Assembly (NCBI RefSeq): GCF_019977655.1
Contig: NZ_AP024849.1
Coordinates: 3,009,001 to 3,073,000, forward strand
Reading direction: 5' to 3'
Length of the DNA: 64,000 bases
From: Clostridium gelidum
Lineage (GTDB): Bacteria > Bacillota > Clostridia > Clostridiales > Clostridiaceae
This document shows positions 36,134 through 45,102 of this stretch, piece by piece; the first letter of the stretch is position 1, and each line of letters opens with the position of its first letter. The notes beneath the pieces are model-generated. The model did not search any database. It worked only from the letters and a program-made list of their open reading frames with translations, and was not told where the DNA came from. A program made the position numbers and the translations under genes.

Positions 36134-37885
36134 TTATTTCACCTTCTTTGCTGCTAAAATAAATGTATTATACATCTTCTTGAAATTTTCTGATACAATA
36201 TCCTTATCCAACCGTTTCATAACAGCTTCAATATCCTTTAACTTATTAGGATTATCAATAATTATTTGCAGCATTTTTTCATAGATAATGACTGCATTGT
36301 TATTTAACTTAGAATTACCATCTAAGAGCCTTCTGCTTTCCATGTATTCCCTCAATTCATAGGCTGACTCTGTATAGCTATCCCCTAGTAAAAAGGAAAT
36401 ATAAGCATAAAAATCATCCTTATTTTTAATGATTGATTGATATATTTTATCGTCCCTATCCTTTGGGATATCCTTAGTTTTTATTTTCACAACAACCTCT
36501 TTATCTCCTACTTTTATTACATAAAACTCTGAAAGCTGTGTAATTGTTAGCTTCTCTAAAGTAGTTAAATTTTCTATTTCCTTGTAAGTATTCTTTCGCA
36601 TCAGTGGAGCTATTTTTCCTCTTATGTCAGGATTAAGTTTTTTAAAGTTTACTTGAATATCATAGTTTGTACCGTTACTTATAACCCTTGCTTCTTTTAT
36701 TGCCCAAATAATCTCTTTAATTTGTTTTAAATATAACTCCTCTTCCTCTTCTTTTTTATTAAGATCAATATTTGTTACTAATTCAAAAGGATTATCCTCT
36801 TCTGGCAGCAAATCACCAATAAACTTTTGATAGCTCATGGTTCTTGGTTTAAACTTTAACTTAATAAGAAATTCAACATTATTGTAAAAAGCATTGTGAG
36901 AAGCATTAGCTGAACCTAAATATAGAAAGTTTCCATCATAACCACCCTCAAAATATAATTTACCATGGATATCTTGCTTCTGCCATTGTTCTATACTTTC
37001 TTCATCTCCACCATCCACTATTATATCTTTCATAGCATAAACACCGTTATTAAAAACATCTAGGGTTTTATTGGTAATAGAGCTTCTTCTAGTTATTATC
37101 TTTCTTGTATTTCTTGCACTTTGCTCAAATTTTTCAATAATATCATCACTTAAAAATGGAGATACAACTAAAAGTTCATTGTGAGTATTAAACAAATCTA
37201 AATCCTTTCCTTTATATCCCGGAATTCCAATTGGCATAAATTCATAGCTCTCAAAAGGTGACTCTAATTCAAACTCCTTAACATCTAAGATATTTTCCTG
37301 AAACTCTGAAATTTTATCTTTCTTTTCTTTATTGGCATACACTTTTACATACTCAAGCATATCCCTTAATGGAATATTTTCGTTTTTAGTCCTACTTCTA
37401 TGCCTTCCAACTCTTCCAGTAAAGGCAAAGGAAACATCCCAGCTTCTATCAAAGGTTAAATTTCTACTTAAAACAATTATCTTAATATAAGCATTTCCAT
37501 CATCATCTGAATATTTAATAAACCACATCTTGGGATGAAAATTACTAATTTCATTAGCTTTAACTTCAAAAACGCTATTCTCCAATAAGGAATACACACT
37601 TTGTATCTTTTGAGGCAGCTTTATTCCTCCTGGATTACAGAAGATAGCAATTTTATCACTACTTTTTCGAATTCCTTCTAACAAGAACATGGGCACATCC
37701 TTTAAATTAGAATCCATGCTCTCAAGTAATCCTAGTGACATAGGTACTCCTAATAAGGCTTCCAAGTCTAAAGAGTATGTTAATGCAACTGCAAATTCAA
37801 CATCATAACCTACCTCAGGTTGAAGTGAATTACCATAGTCTAAACGATTGTCTGAGGGACTTAATAATGTTTTAAGCCAACTTAT
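36134..37885 (-). CDS. PLD-like nuclease of the three-gene defence system; probable ATA start
   Basis: The central motif QDIHGKLYFEGGYDG.. FLYLGSANASHNAFYNNVEF is an HxK...GSxNxS phospholipase-D catalytic half site, as in dimeric PLD nucleases. Calling from the first TTG (37765) gives 543 residues. The frame is open 40 codons further and reads LDYGNSLQPEVGYDVEFAVALTYSLD, a conserved N-terminus of this family, so the true start lies upstream. The only plausible initiator is ATA at 37885, overlapping the TAA of the DUF6361 gene (ATAA) and 8 nt after GAAGGG. Either a rare start coupled to upstream translation, or a mutated ATG. It lies between DUF6361 and helicase genes. Confidence 0.75.
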   Translation of the reverse strand: MSWLKTLLSPSDNRLDYGNSLQPEVGYDVEFAVALTYSLDLEALLGVPMSLGLLESMDSNLKDVPMFLLEGIRKSSDKIAIFCNPGGIKLPQKIQSVYSLLENSVFEVKANEISNFHPKMWFIKYSDDDGNAYIKIIVLSRNLTFDRSWDVSFAFTGRVGRHRSRTKNENIPLRDMLEYVKVYANKEKKDKISEFQENILDVKEFELESPFESYEFMPIGIPGYKGKDLDLFNTHNELLVVSPFLSDDIIEKFEQSARNTRKIITRRSSITNKTLDVFNNGVYAMKDIIVDGGDEESIEQWQKQDIHGKLYFEGGYDGNFLYLGSANASHNAFYNNVEFLIKLKFKPRTMSYQKFIGDLLPEEDNPFELVTNIDLNKKEEEEELYLKQIKEIIWAIKEARVISNGTNYDIQVNFKKLNPDIRGKIAPLMRKNTYKEIENLTTLEKLTITQLSEFYVIKVGDKEVVVKIKTKDIPKDRDDKIYQSIIKNKDDFYAYISFLLGDSYTESAYELREYMESRRLLDGNSKLNNNAVIIYEKMLQIIIDNPNKLKDIEAVMKRLDKDIVSENFKKMYNTFILAAKKVK

Positions 37886-39045
37886 TCACCTAACCCTTCT
37901 AAAATGTCATTAATTATAGTAAGTGCTGAATAGTACCTGTAATTAAGCTTATAATTGTGAATGGCTGTATTATATTGATATTCCATAGGCTTACAAAGTT
38001 TTGCACGTTCACCCTTAACCTCTTTTTCTCTATTTATAATACATCTATCGATAGCTTCGATATCTTTATTTAACACTGCCTTAAGAAACTTCTTAAGAAA
38101 ATCCTTAGTTGTTCCCTTACAATTGATTCTTGTCATGATTTCCTCAAACCTTAAAGCTACTACATCAAATTTATCAATCCAATTATTCCAAGATTTTATT
38201 TGCTCCATATCCAGCTTTTGAGAATATATAACGTTATATCTAATATGAGCTCCATATATAAAATCCGCTAACTCTTTTGCCAGCTTATAATCATTTTTTA
38301 TATCACTTGGCATTGGTAAGTCTTCTAAATCCTCAAAATAAAAATTACTAATATCTATCTTATTTTTAATAATAAATGATAGTAAAGAATCTCTCGAATG
38401 TATAGATGAAATAATATGATCACTAATATATAAAGCTTCTTCCTTGGTTAGTCTAATATCTATATTTTTTTCAAAATCAAAATTTGCCTTTATAGGTGAA
38501 AAAATTGAAATTCCATCATTAGCTGCAGTTTCATCATCATAGGATTCTTCACCTTTAACTATTTCAATATTTCTTTTCTTATTTCCTTGATTGTAAATTA
38601 ATATTGCTGCTTGATCCATAGAAATACGATTATCAAGTAAAATTCCATAGGTACGCATCCCATTCCAATAAATAGAGGAAGGTTTTCTTTTTACATGCTT
38701 TCCTTGCTTTAATGACCTGCTTCCTATAATTCCAGCATCATCTTCGCCACCATTCTTAACTAAAGTTGAAACTAGGTTGTCCTCTTTTCTATTAACCCAA
38801 GGTACAATCTCACTAACTCTTTTAAACTTTTGTGATCCAGCCAAACTAAAAATATATGGAATAATAACAAAATACTTAGCTCTTGTTTGGATTGTTGATA
38901 TGCCTGGAAATAGAATATCAGCATATATATCTCTTAAAGTTCCTATTCCTAATTCATCTAGTGCCGTTGTGGTTGACAACAAATCCAGTGTTGCCATAAC
39001 CTTATTCCGTTCTTCTCTTGAAAAATCTATCCATCCTAATTGCAT
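37882..39045 (-). CDS. DUF6361 protein, first gene of the three-gene defence system
   Basis: A protein of 387 residues. The start MQLGWIDFSREERNKVMATLDLLS and GTLRDIYADILFPGISTIQTRAKYFVIIPYIF are characteristic of DUF6361. The family has no known enzyme motif and regularly accompanies PLD-nuclease/helicase genes, so it may be a sensor or DNA-binding subunit (inference). ATG follows GGGAA. It ends overlapping the reading frame of the PLD protein. Confidence 0.75.
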   Translation of the reverse strand: MQLGWIDFSREERNKVMATLDLLSTTTALDELGIGTLRDIYADILFPGISTIQTRAKYFVIIPYIFSLAGSQKFKRVSEIVPWVNRKEDNLVSTLVKNGGEDDAGIIGSRSLKQGKHVKRKPSSIYWNGMRTYGILLDNRISMDQAAILIYNQGNKKRNIEIVKGEESYDDETAANDGISIFSPIKANFDFEKNIDIRLTKEEALYISDHIISSIHSRDSLLSFIIKNKIDISNFYFEDLEDLPMPSDIKNDYKLAKELADFIYGAHIRYNVIYSQKLDMEQIKSWNNWIDKFDVVALRFEEIMTRINCKGTTKDFLKKFLKAVLNKDIEAIDRCIINREKEVKGERAKLCKPMEYQYNTAIHNYKLNYRYYSALTIINDILEGLGE

Positions 39046-39270
39046 AATGTATTCCCAGCTTTCTTATGTTTAATTTATGTTAAAAACTATATTCATCATC
39101 ATTTTTTTCTTTTGCTAACACCTTTAAATTTAGCTATTTTCATTTATAAGTTTTTTTAACTTCTTCAATTCATTTTTCTTTTTCATAAAAATTCATTTTG
39201 CTTTTATCGAAATAGATAAAAGTTCACAATAATGAGGCCAACTTAATTAGCCAGACAATGTCTGGCAATT

Positions 39271-39354
39271 TGGATAACACAAATATAAATAACTTTCTCA
39301 TATATTCCGAAGATTTGAACGAGAAAAAGCTTTACCAATTTCAATTGATAATTC
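39271..39354. repeat. Direct repeat copy 2, left part (split by IS66)
   Basis: It matches the first third of the 32232-32442 repeat. The right part continues at 41933-42035 on the other side of the IS66 element. It ends with GATAATTC (39347-39354), the left target-site duplication. Confidence 0.75.
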
Positions 39355-39408
39355 GTAAGCGTCAAAGAATCGACGCGTAGCGTTAGTATAATTTAAGTGA
39401 TAAAATAA

Positions 39409-39441
39409 ACCCAACAGAAAAACTTATATTCTCTGTTGGGT
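39409..39441. terminator. Terminator at the end of the IS66 operon
   Basis: Perfect 10-bp arms ACCCAACAGA / TCTGTTGGGT, 20 bp beyond the tnpC stop. Confidence 0.8.
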
Positions 39442-39461
39442 ATAATTTTATATAGAAATAA

Positions 39462-41072
39462 TTATTTGGTAGTCTTAACGCGCAGTTCATCTTGAATGCT
39501 TTCAGACCATGGCATACATTTTTCTAGTATGTCCATTTCCTTAACTTCTGAATTTGCAAACATTTCAAATAAATATACTAAATACTTTTCCACTGCTAAG
39601 CCATTGGCTTTAGCCGTTTCAGTAATACTATAAAGTAATGCACTTGATTTTGCGCCTTTTACTGTCTTGGAGAACATCCAGTTTTTTCTGCCAATTACAA
39701 ATGGTTTTATAGCTCTTTCAGCTGCATTATTATCAATTTCAAGACATCCATTTGTCAAGAAAGTTCTCATATATGGCAACAACTTTTGAGCATATGCAAG
39801 AGCTTTACCTAAAGGACTTTTAGGAAGAGCATTAACAATTTCATTATCTACATATTCTTGAAATTTATTAAGAATGGGTGCAGATCTCTTGAGCCTTATT
39901 GCATGTCGATCACCATAATAATCATCACTACATATATATTGTTCCCTTAGATCTTTTTCAACTTTATAAAGTCGCTCACAATAATTAAACCCTTCTATTG
40001 CGTGAGACTGCTTTAGAGCTTCGGGGTTTAAGGTTGATATTATATCAAAGAATTTTCTTCGAATATGGGCCATACAATATAGTCTTTTTATATTCTTAAC
40101 TTTATTATAGCCATCATATCCATCTGTTTGAAGATATCCAGAGAAACCTTCAAGAAATTCTTCAGCACAAGAACCAGATCTTGTTTTCTGATAATCATAT
40201 AAAATTATATGGTTCTCTATGCCTCCGGAGCGATATAGCCACATGAACCTTTTTGAGTTGGAGTCTTTTCCATTTTCCTCAATAACCTTCACATAAGTTT
40301 CATCGGCGTGGATATAATTTCTTCTTAAGAGTTCCTCTTTCATATAATGAAAAACAGGCTGAAGTTCATTTGCACAACTTATTATCCAGTTGGATAATGT
40401 CTGTCTTGAAAGATTAACATTCATCATCTTAAAATATGATTCCATTCTATATAATGGCATTGCATATTGATATTTCATGCTCACAACATGAGCTAATAAT
40501 TCATTTGAAGCCATACTTTTATATAAGAAAGTATTTGGAATTTTTGCAGAAATTATATTGGCTTTATCAGCATCCGCTTCGCAATTTTTGCAAGCATATG
40601 TATATGAAATATGTTCTTCTATGTAAAGTTCTGCTGGCTTATATTTTAAAATTTCTTTTGATTTTTTACCGATTATAATTAAATCATTCCCACATTTATC
40701 GCAAAATGTTTCAGAGTCAGCAAGTTTATGCTCAATTGTAACTCTATCTAGGCCGGATAGATTATCTTTCTTTCCTAAATGAGAAGATGATTTTTTTCTT
40801 GTATATGTAATTTCTTCAATGGAAGGCTCATCTATTTTAATATCACTGTTTTTTTCAGCATCATTAAAAAGTGAGAGCTGTCTTGAATCAACTTGTTCAC
40901 TAGATTGTCCAAAAATTTTTCTGTTTTTATTAAGGAGCTGTCCTTTAAGAAAAGCCAATTCCTTTTTTAAATCATCAATTTCCTTATCTTTTGATTCAAT
41001 GTCTTTTTCCATTTTAGAAATCAATAATTTTGTTTTTTTATCAAGTTGATCTTCTAAATCTAAAATATCCAT
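39462..41072 (-). CDS. tnpC: IS66 transposase TnpC
   Basis: A protein of 536 residues. An N-terminal coiled coil (about 10-55) is followed by a zinc-finger segment with CDKCGNDL and CKNCEAD, and the DDE domain (HADETYVKV, LQTDGYDGY, and the Glu in NAAERAIKPFVIGRKNW). It catalyses IS66 cut-and-insert transposition together with TnpA and TnpB. A C-terminal IS66 motif (ETAKANGLAVEKYLVYLFE) is present, so it is full-length. Confidence 0.95.
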   Translation of the reverse strand: MDILDLEDQLDKKTKLLISKMEKDIESKDKEIDDLKKELAFLKGQLLNKNRKIFGQSSEQVDSRQLSLFNDAEKNSDIKIDEPSIEEITYTRKKSSSHLGKKDNLSGLDRVTIEHKLADSETFCDKCGNDLIIIGKKSKEILKYKPAELYIEEHISYTYACKNCEADADKANIISAKIPNTFLYKSMASNELLAHVVSMKYQYAMPLYRMESYFKMMNVNLSRQTLSNWIISCANELQPVFHYMKEELLRRNYIHADETYVKVIEENGKDSNSKRFMWLYRSGGIENHIILYDYQKTRSGSCAEEFLEGFSGYLQTDGYDGYNKVKNIKRLYCMAHIRRKFFDIISTLNPEALKQSHAIEGFNYCERLYKVEKDLREQYICSDDYYGDRHAIRLKRSAPILNKFQEYVDNEIVNALPKSPLGKALAYAQKLLPYMRTFLTNGCLEIDNNAAERAIKPFVIGRKNWMFSKTVKGAKSSALLYSITETAKANGLAVEKYLVYLFEMFANSEVKEMDILEKCMPWSESIQDELRVKTTK

Positions 41073-41171
41073 CCCTATACCTCACAACAAATATAGGGGT
41101 ATTTTACCACAAAACCCTCAATTCCGAAACTTGTAAAAGTTCAAAATTAAGGGTTTACAGCGATATTTGTT

Positions 41172-41522
41172 TTAAAAGCTATTTCTTACTTCAATTGGCT
41201 TAAATTTAGACTTAGTTCTAACTTCATATCCCATAAGCAACCATTTCAATTCCTCTTTGTTGATTTTAAGAGCTTCGTCTGGAGTCATCGGCCATTTCAA
41301 TTTACTATTTTCAAGTCGGAAATAGTACAGCCAGAATCCTTCATCAAAGTGAAGTATCTTAATTTTATTCATTTGCCTATTGCAAAAAACAAACAAGGCT
41401 TTTTCAAACGGATCCAACTTTAGCTGCGTTTGCACAATCACTACTAGTCCATCAATACTTTTTCTCAAATCTGTTATTCCACATGCAAGATAAACTGTAT
41501 TAACTTTATTAAGATTAAACAT
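41172..41522 (-). CDS. tnpB: IS66 accessory protein TnpB
   Basis: A protein of 116 residues. The IS66 Orf2 signature (VYLACGITDLRKSIDGLVVIVQTQL, LFVFCNRQMNKIKILHFDEGFWLYYFRLE) is complete. It is required for IS66 transposition but has no known enzymatic activity. It overlaps tnpA by 8 bp. Confidence 0.95.
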   Translation of the reverse strand: MFNLNKVNTVYLACGITDLRKSIDGLVVIVQTQLKLDPFEKALFVFCNRQMNKIKILHFDEGFWLYYFRLENSKLKWPMTPDEALKINKEELKWLLMGYEVRTKSKFKPIEVRNSF

Positions 41523-41838
41523 TTGTAATCAAATCCTTAAGCAACTTACTCAAAATAGCTATTTCATTAGCCGGTACATATATTTTAGCGGCTCCTATTT
41601 CTATTATTATATTAGGTCTATCAGCTGGAACTACGGTGACTTCAGTTGTTACTTTTTCTTCTCTCATTGAAATTGCATGAAACTGTAAATTATTATCTTC
41701 ATTCTTGAATTTCTTTTTATAGTAATGAAATTGACTTTTAGTAATGTGATTTGCATTGCAGAAAGTTCCTAACGTTCCTTCGTAAGAAGAAAAGGTAGCA
41801 ACAATTTCTCTCCAATTTATCTTCTCATTATTATTCAT
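41515..41838 (-). CDS. tnpA: IS66 accessory protein TnpA
   Basis: A protein of 107 residues with an HTH-like segment (WREIVATFSSYEGTLGTFCNANHITKSQFHYYKKKF). It is the first gene of the IS66 set. A long inverted repeat (41849-41890) lies in its leader and may limit read-through from outside promoters. Confidence 0.9.
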   Translation of the reverse strand: MNNNEKINWREIVATFSSYEGTLGTFCNANHITKSQFHYYKKKFKNEDNNLQFHAISMREEKVTTEVTVVPADRPNIIIEIGAAKIYVPANEIAILSKLLKDLITNV

Positions 41839-41932
41839 GTAAATAAACCTCCATTGTTAAAATCTATGTTAATTTTAACATTGAAGGTTTATATTTATCT
41901 ATCCGTTAATTTTTTTACGTTTACGATAATTC

Positions 41933-42035
41933 TACTAATACCACTTAAAAGATTCCATCATAGTTGTCCGAAGAAACACTAAAAAACCACTGAGTTCAGT
42001 GGCTTTACATTGTATAAAAACTCTAGTTCTTATTT
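41933..42035. repeat. Direct repeat copy 2, right part
   Basis: It continues the repeat interrupted by the IS66 element and matches 32330-32442. The following 42036-42279 has no gene I can support. Confidence 0.75.
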
Positions 42036-42279
42036 ATCCAAAAAATTACATTTTAATACAACTTAGCGAGTTTTTTAGTAAATATAATAATTTAATATTG
42101 CTAAAAATTGAATACCTTGTAATGATATATTTCCTAATACTAGCAGGCTCGAGAGGATATCAAGTACGTCTAGGTACTAACACTTTATCCACTATGCAAA
42201 ATCAGTATCTTTTTCTGCTGCCTGTACGAACAATTGGTCTAGCAATTTTATTATCTATATCTTTTTCTATTTTATTTAT

Positions 42280-44574
42280 TTAATAAAATTCTTTTATCTC
42301 TTTTAAGAGTTCTTCTTCATTTCTATTTTCGTGAACATAATCCATATTTTGTTTACTCCCTGTTTTTAAATATTGCAACCATCCTTGTAGTGATGAGATA
42401 TAATCATCTTCTAATGTAGACAATCTTGAATATTTACCTACATATACATTACCTGCATTCCATGATTCATGCCTGACTGGAAACAAGTAGCCAAAGCCCT
42501 CATTTTTAATTACTTTAGCATATCCATCTTCGTCAATAACAAGTTGATTACTGAATCTATCATCTGCCTTTCTCATTTCTTCCTCAATTTCTTTTTTTGT
42601 AAATAAATGAGTAGGTTTACCACACTTAAAAAGTTTAATTGAGAAACAATTTTCATATTTCTCTAATTCTGCCAACTTGTTTTCTTTTAGTAATGTGGAT
42701 ATTTTTTGCTCAAGCTTATTTTTTAAGATTATCATTAACTCTCTATCATCAATGCAATAACAGTCATTTTCTAATGGTGAATTCAATTTTCTTATATATC
42801 CGTCTGTACAGAGATAATTATCCACTCCTTTTAAATTTTCAAGTGAAAAATGATCGCTTGGAGATTTAAATGTAAAAGCAAATTTTATTTTTTCTACAGA
42901 AGATAATTCATATAGATGTAATAATGTCTTGAAATTCCATTGATTGAAATTATCTTTGATATACTCTTTACTCTTTTGTTGTTCAGCAAATTTCGCTCTA
43001 ACTTCATTGCTATTTTTCAGTTCCGTGAAATCCATTTTGAAAGGATTTCGATTAAATTCTTCTAAGTTAAGGATTCTAGATTCTATATCTTCATCTGATA
43101 AATGTTTTAATGCATCATCTTGTTTAGCATAATTATATAATTCTTCATAATTGCTTATTAAGTTATTCATATATTCTCTGAAAGCAATATCACTACAATC
43201 ACCATGCCTACCATCATATGTTCCATTTATTCCATTGTATGGTCCGCTCTTCATTACAATTAAGAACTTTCCTTTAGTGCACCTGTGTACTATTTTATAT
43301 CCTTTTGGTAAAGGAGTTCCTGTGTCATAGTCGTATACTCCATATTGAGCATATTGAGCTGATACATAATTACCCGGACTATCTTCAACCAAATATTCAT
43401 AATTATTGTAAGTATTACTTTCGAAAATCGATCTCATTTCATTAAGCTCAAGCAAAAAATAATTCCACCTATATTTTTTTTCAAATCCTTCAAAATGTAA
43501 TATTCTAGGTTTAACAATATAGCAAAATCCTAGTGTATCATATAACTTAATACAACCATCTTCAGCTGCGTTTTCAGCATGAGAAAAATCCAAACCTCCA
43601 CTATCATGAAAAAGCATATGATTATATGCGGGGGTCTTACCGATAATATTTAATACTTCTACAATTTTATTAATATTCCTCCACGATGACGACTCTGGAG
43701 GATTTGACCCAAATAACTGTTTATTAAGAAAGTTCCAATCACTAGCTTGAGATTTATCTATGTCTGAATATATAACCAACCAATTTTCTAATCTTTCTTT
43801 AAATTCCTTTATAGTTGGACGAATTTCAGGAACATTATCAGTAGCAGCTCTAAGAAGCTCATCTATTTCTACAAGATGAGTATCTTTATATTTATCAATA
43901 TACCGTAAACTATGACTTGAATCCAAATAGTTATATACCCCATCAAATCCTTTTTCATCTTTAGATAAGAACATCCACATTGTTTTTGCAACTGAAAAAA
44001 CATCAGCTTTTTTGCCATCAGCACTTTTAGGATTTCGCTTCATTTCTGGGGCAATGGTGAATATTGCTCCAAGCCCCTTATCAGATTTTGTGAATTCATT
44101 TATATTTTCCGGAAATTCAACTAATCCAAAATCTCCAAAATAAAATCTACTTTTATAATAATATATGTTTGAAGGTTTAATATCTCTATGTGAAATACCC
44201 TTTTCATGTAGCTTTTCTAATGTCTGACATAATTGAATAATTCCTTGAGCTATTTCTTTAATATTAAGTTCGTTTTCAAGGATATATTCTATCGCAGGTT
44301 TTGCAATAGACATTGTATACCAATATTCATCAATAGAAAAATCAAAGATAGGAATAATTCCTTCTATCTCTGTGCAATTATCTTTTATAACATTAATTTC
44401 GTCAATAAATCTGCCCTTTTTCTCAGCCCCACCTGCATTTAAATCTTTTAATGCATATTCTTCCTCATTATCTTTACATTGAACATGATATACTTTTGCA
44501 TTTCCTCCTTCACCTAATTCATTTAAAGTATTATAGCTGCTATGCCAGCTTTTAGTTTTGGACATATTTTTCAC
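42280..44574 (-). CDS. Large Ser/Thr protein kinase in the defence island
   Basis: A protein of 764 residues. The N-terminal eukaryotic-like kinase (about 14-270) has P-loop GEGGNAKV (21-28), Lys43, the catalytic loop HRDIKPSN (129-136), DFG (148-150) and APE-like APEM. The remaining 490 residues are unrelated to PASTA or TPR domains and not recognised; no membrane helix is visible. Soluble kinases with large unknown tails in defence islands recall phage-sensing kinases such as Stk2 (inference). GTG at 44574 overlaps the stop of a 21-codon frame (GTGA); an ATG three codons later is the alternative. Confidence 0.85.
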   Translation of the reverse strand: MKNMSKTKSWHSSYNTLNELGEGGNAKVYHVQCKDNEEEYALKDLNAGGAEKKGRFIDEINVIKDNCTEIEGIIPIFDFSIDEYWYTMSIAKPAIEYILENELNIKEIAQGIIQLCQTLEKLHEKGISHRDIKPSNIYYYKSRFYFGDFGLVEFPENINEFTKSDKGLGAIFTIAPEMKRNPKSADGKKADVFSVAKTMWMFLSKDEKGFDGVYNYLDSSHSLRYIDKYKDTHLVEIDELLRAATDNVPEIRPTIKEFKERLENWLVIYSDIDKSQASDWNFLNKQLFGSNPPESSSWRNINKIVEVLNIIGKTPAYNHMLFHDSGGLDFSHAENAAEDGCIKLYDTLGFCYIVKPRILHFEGFEKKYRWNYFLLELNEMRSIFESNTYNNYEYLVEDSPGNYVSAQYAQYGVYDYDTGTPLPKGYKIVHRCTKGKFLIVMKSGPYNGINGTYDGRHGDCSDIAFREYMNNLISNYEELYNYAKQDDALKHLSDEDIESRILNLEEFNRNPFKMDFTELKNSNEVRAKFAEQQKSKEYIKDNFNQWNFKTLLHLYELSSVEKIKFAFTFKSPSDHFSLENLKGVDNYLCTDGYIRKLNSPLENDCYCIDDRELMIILKNKLEQKISTLLKENKLAELEKYENCFSIKLFKCGKPTHLFTKKEIEEEMRKADDRFSNQLVIDEDGYAKVIKNEGFGYLFPVRHESWNAGNVYVGKYSRLSTLEDDYISSLQGWLQYLKTGSKQNMDYVHENRNEEELLKEIKEFY

Positions 44575-44636
44575 TTCCTCTTTCCTTCTGAATCAATGTC
44601 AGGCTCCTCATAATCTAAAGTATCTAGTCTTGGCAT
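44571..44636 (-). CDS. 21-residue acidic peptide frame coupled to the kinase
   Basis: ATG at 44636 is 5 nt after a perfect AAAGGAGG and the frame ends overlapping the kinase GTG. It begins MPRLDTLDYEEPDID and is strongly acidic. It may be only a coupling leader or the end of a degraded gene. Its ribosome site is better than that of the kinase. Confidence 0.45.
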   Translation of the reverse strand: MPRLDTLDYEEPDIDSEGKRK

Positions 44637-44652
44637 AGGAACCTCCTTTAAG

Positions 44653-45054
44653 CTACCACAAGCTCTTTTCTATTTTATCAACAAGGGAGATATCGGCTGG
44701 CAGCCATTTCACGCTGTATAAATTATCTTTGCAAAGCCACTTTGCAGCTTCCGCTTCTTTTAGTGCGATTTCTCCATTTACTATAACGCACCAAAAGCAG
44801 TCCATACTCAAATGGAACTCTGGATAGTCATATTCAATTGTATCAATCAAATCTCCAACTTTTATTTCTACATCCAGCTTCTCACGTATTTCTCATAGAA
44901 TAGCCTCTTATGGTGTTTCGCCAGTTTCAATTTTTTAACCAGGGAATTCTCATTGACTCTTAAAATCACCATAACATCTTGCAGTACAAAATATTTTTGC
45001 TTTATTATCAAAAGAGTCACGTATTACTGCGGCTACTATTTTAATTGTTTTCAT
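44653..45054 (-). pseudogene. NUDIX hydrolase (MutT-like) pseudogene
   Basis: Reading from ATG 45054 gives MKTIKIVAAVIRDSFDNKAK, then a Nudix-box-like stretch (KIETGETP, then EAIL) and a normal C-terminus (DTIEYDYPEFHLSMDCFWC, ending DKIEKSLW). Four in-frame stops fall in and before the Nudix box, including at expected Trp and Arg positions. The gene is dead although no frameshift is needed. Intact relatives hydrolyse oxidised or other nucleoside triphosphates. Confidence 0.85.
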
Positions 45055-45102
45055 TTTCAATTACCATCAAATAGTTAACAACTTCTTTACAATTAAAAAT
45101 TA

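Larger units (their letters stand above)
39355..41924. mobile_element. IS66-family insertion sequence, complete
   Basis: A 2570-bp element with terminal inverted repeats (left GTAAGCGTCAAAGAATC; right end reads GTAAACGTAAAAAAATT on the opposite strand). It is flanked by a perfect 8-bp target duplication GATAATTC (39347-39354 and 41925-41932), the IS66 hallmark. It carries tnpA, tnpB and tnpC, all intact. It inserted into the second defence-module repeat. Intact ends and identical duplications argue for a fairly recent insertion. Confidence 0.95.

Noticed and set aside
33174..39045. DISARM system
   Set aside because: A helicase and PLD protein are present, but the DUF1998 gene (drmB) and a methyltransferase are absent.
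42036..42279. Short + strand reading frame over the right repeat and following DNA (41999-42283)
   Set aside because: No ribosome site, crosses the repeat boundary and has a composition unlike a protein; treated as non-coding.
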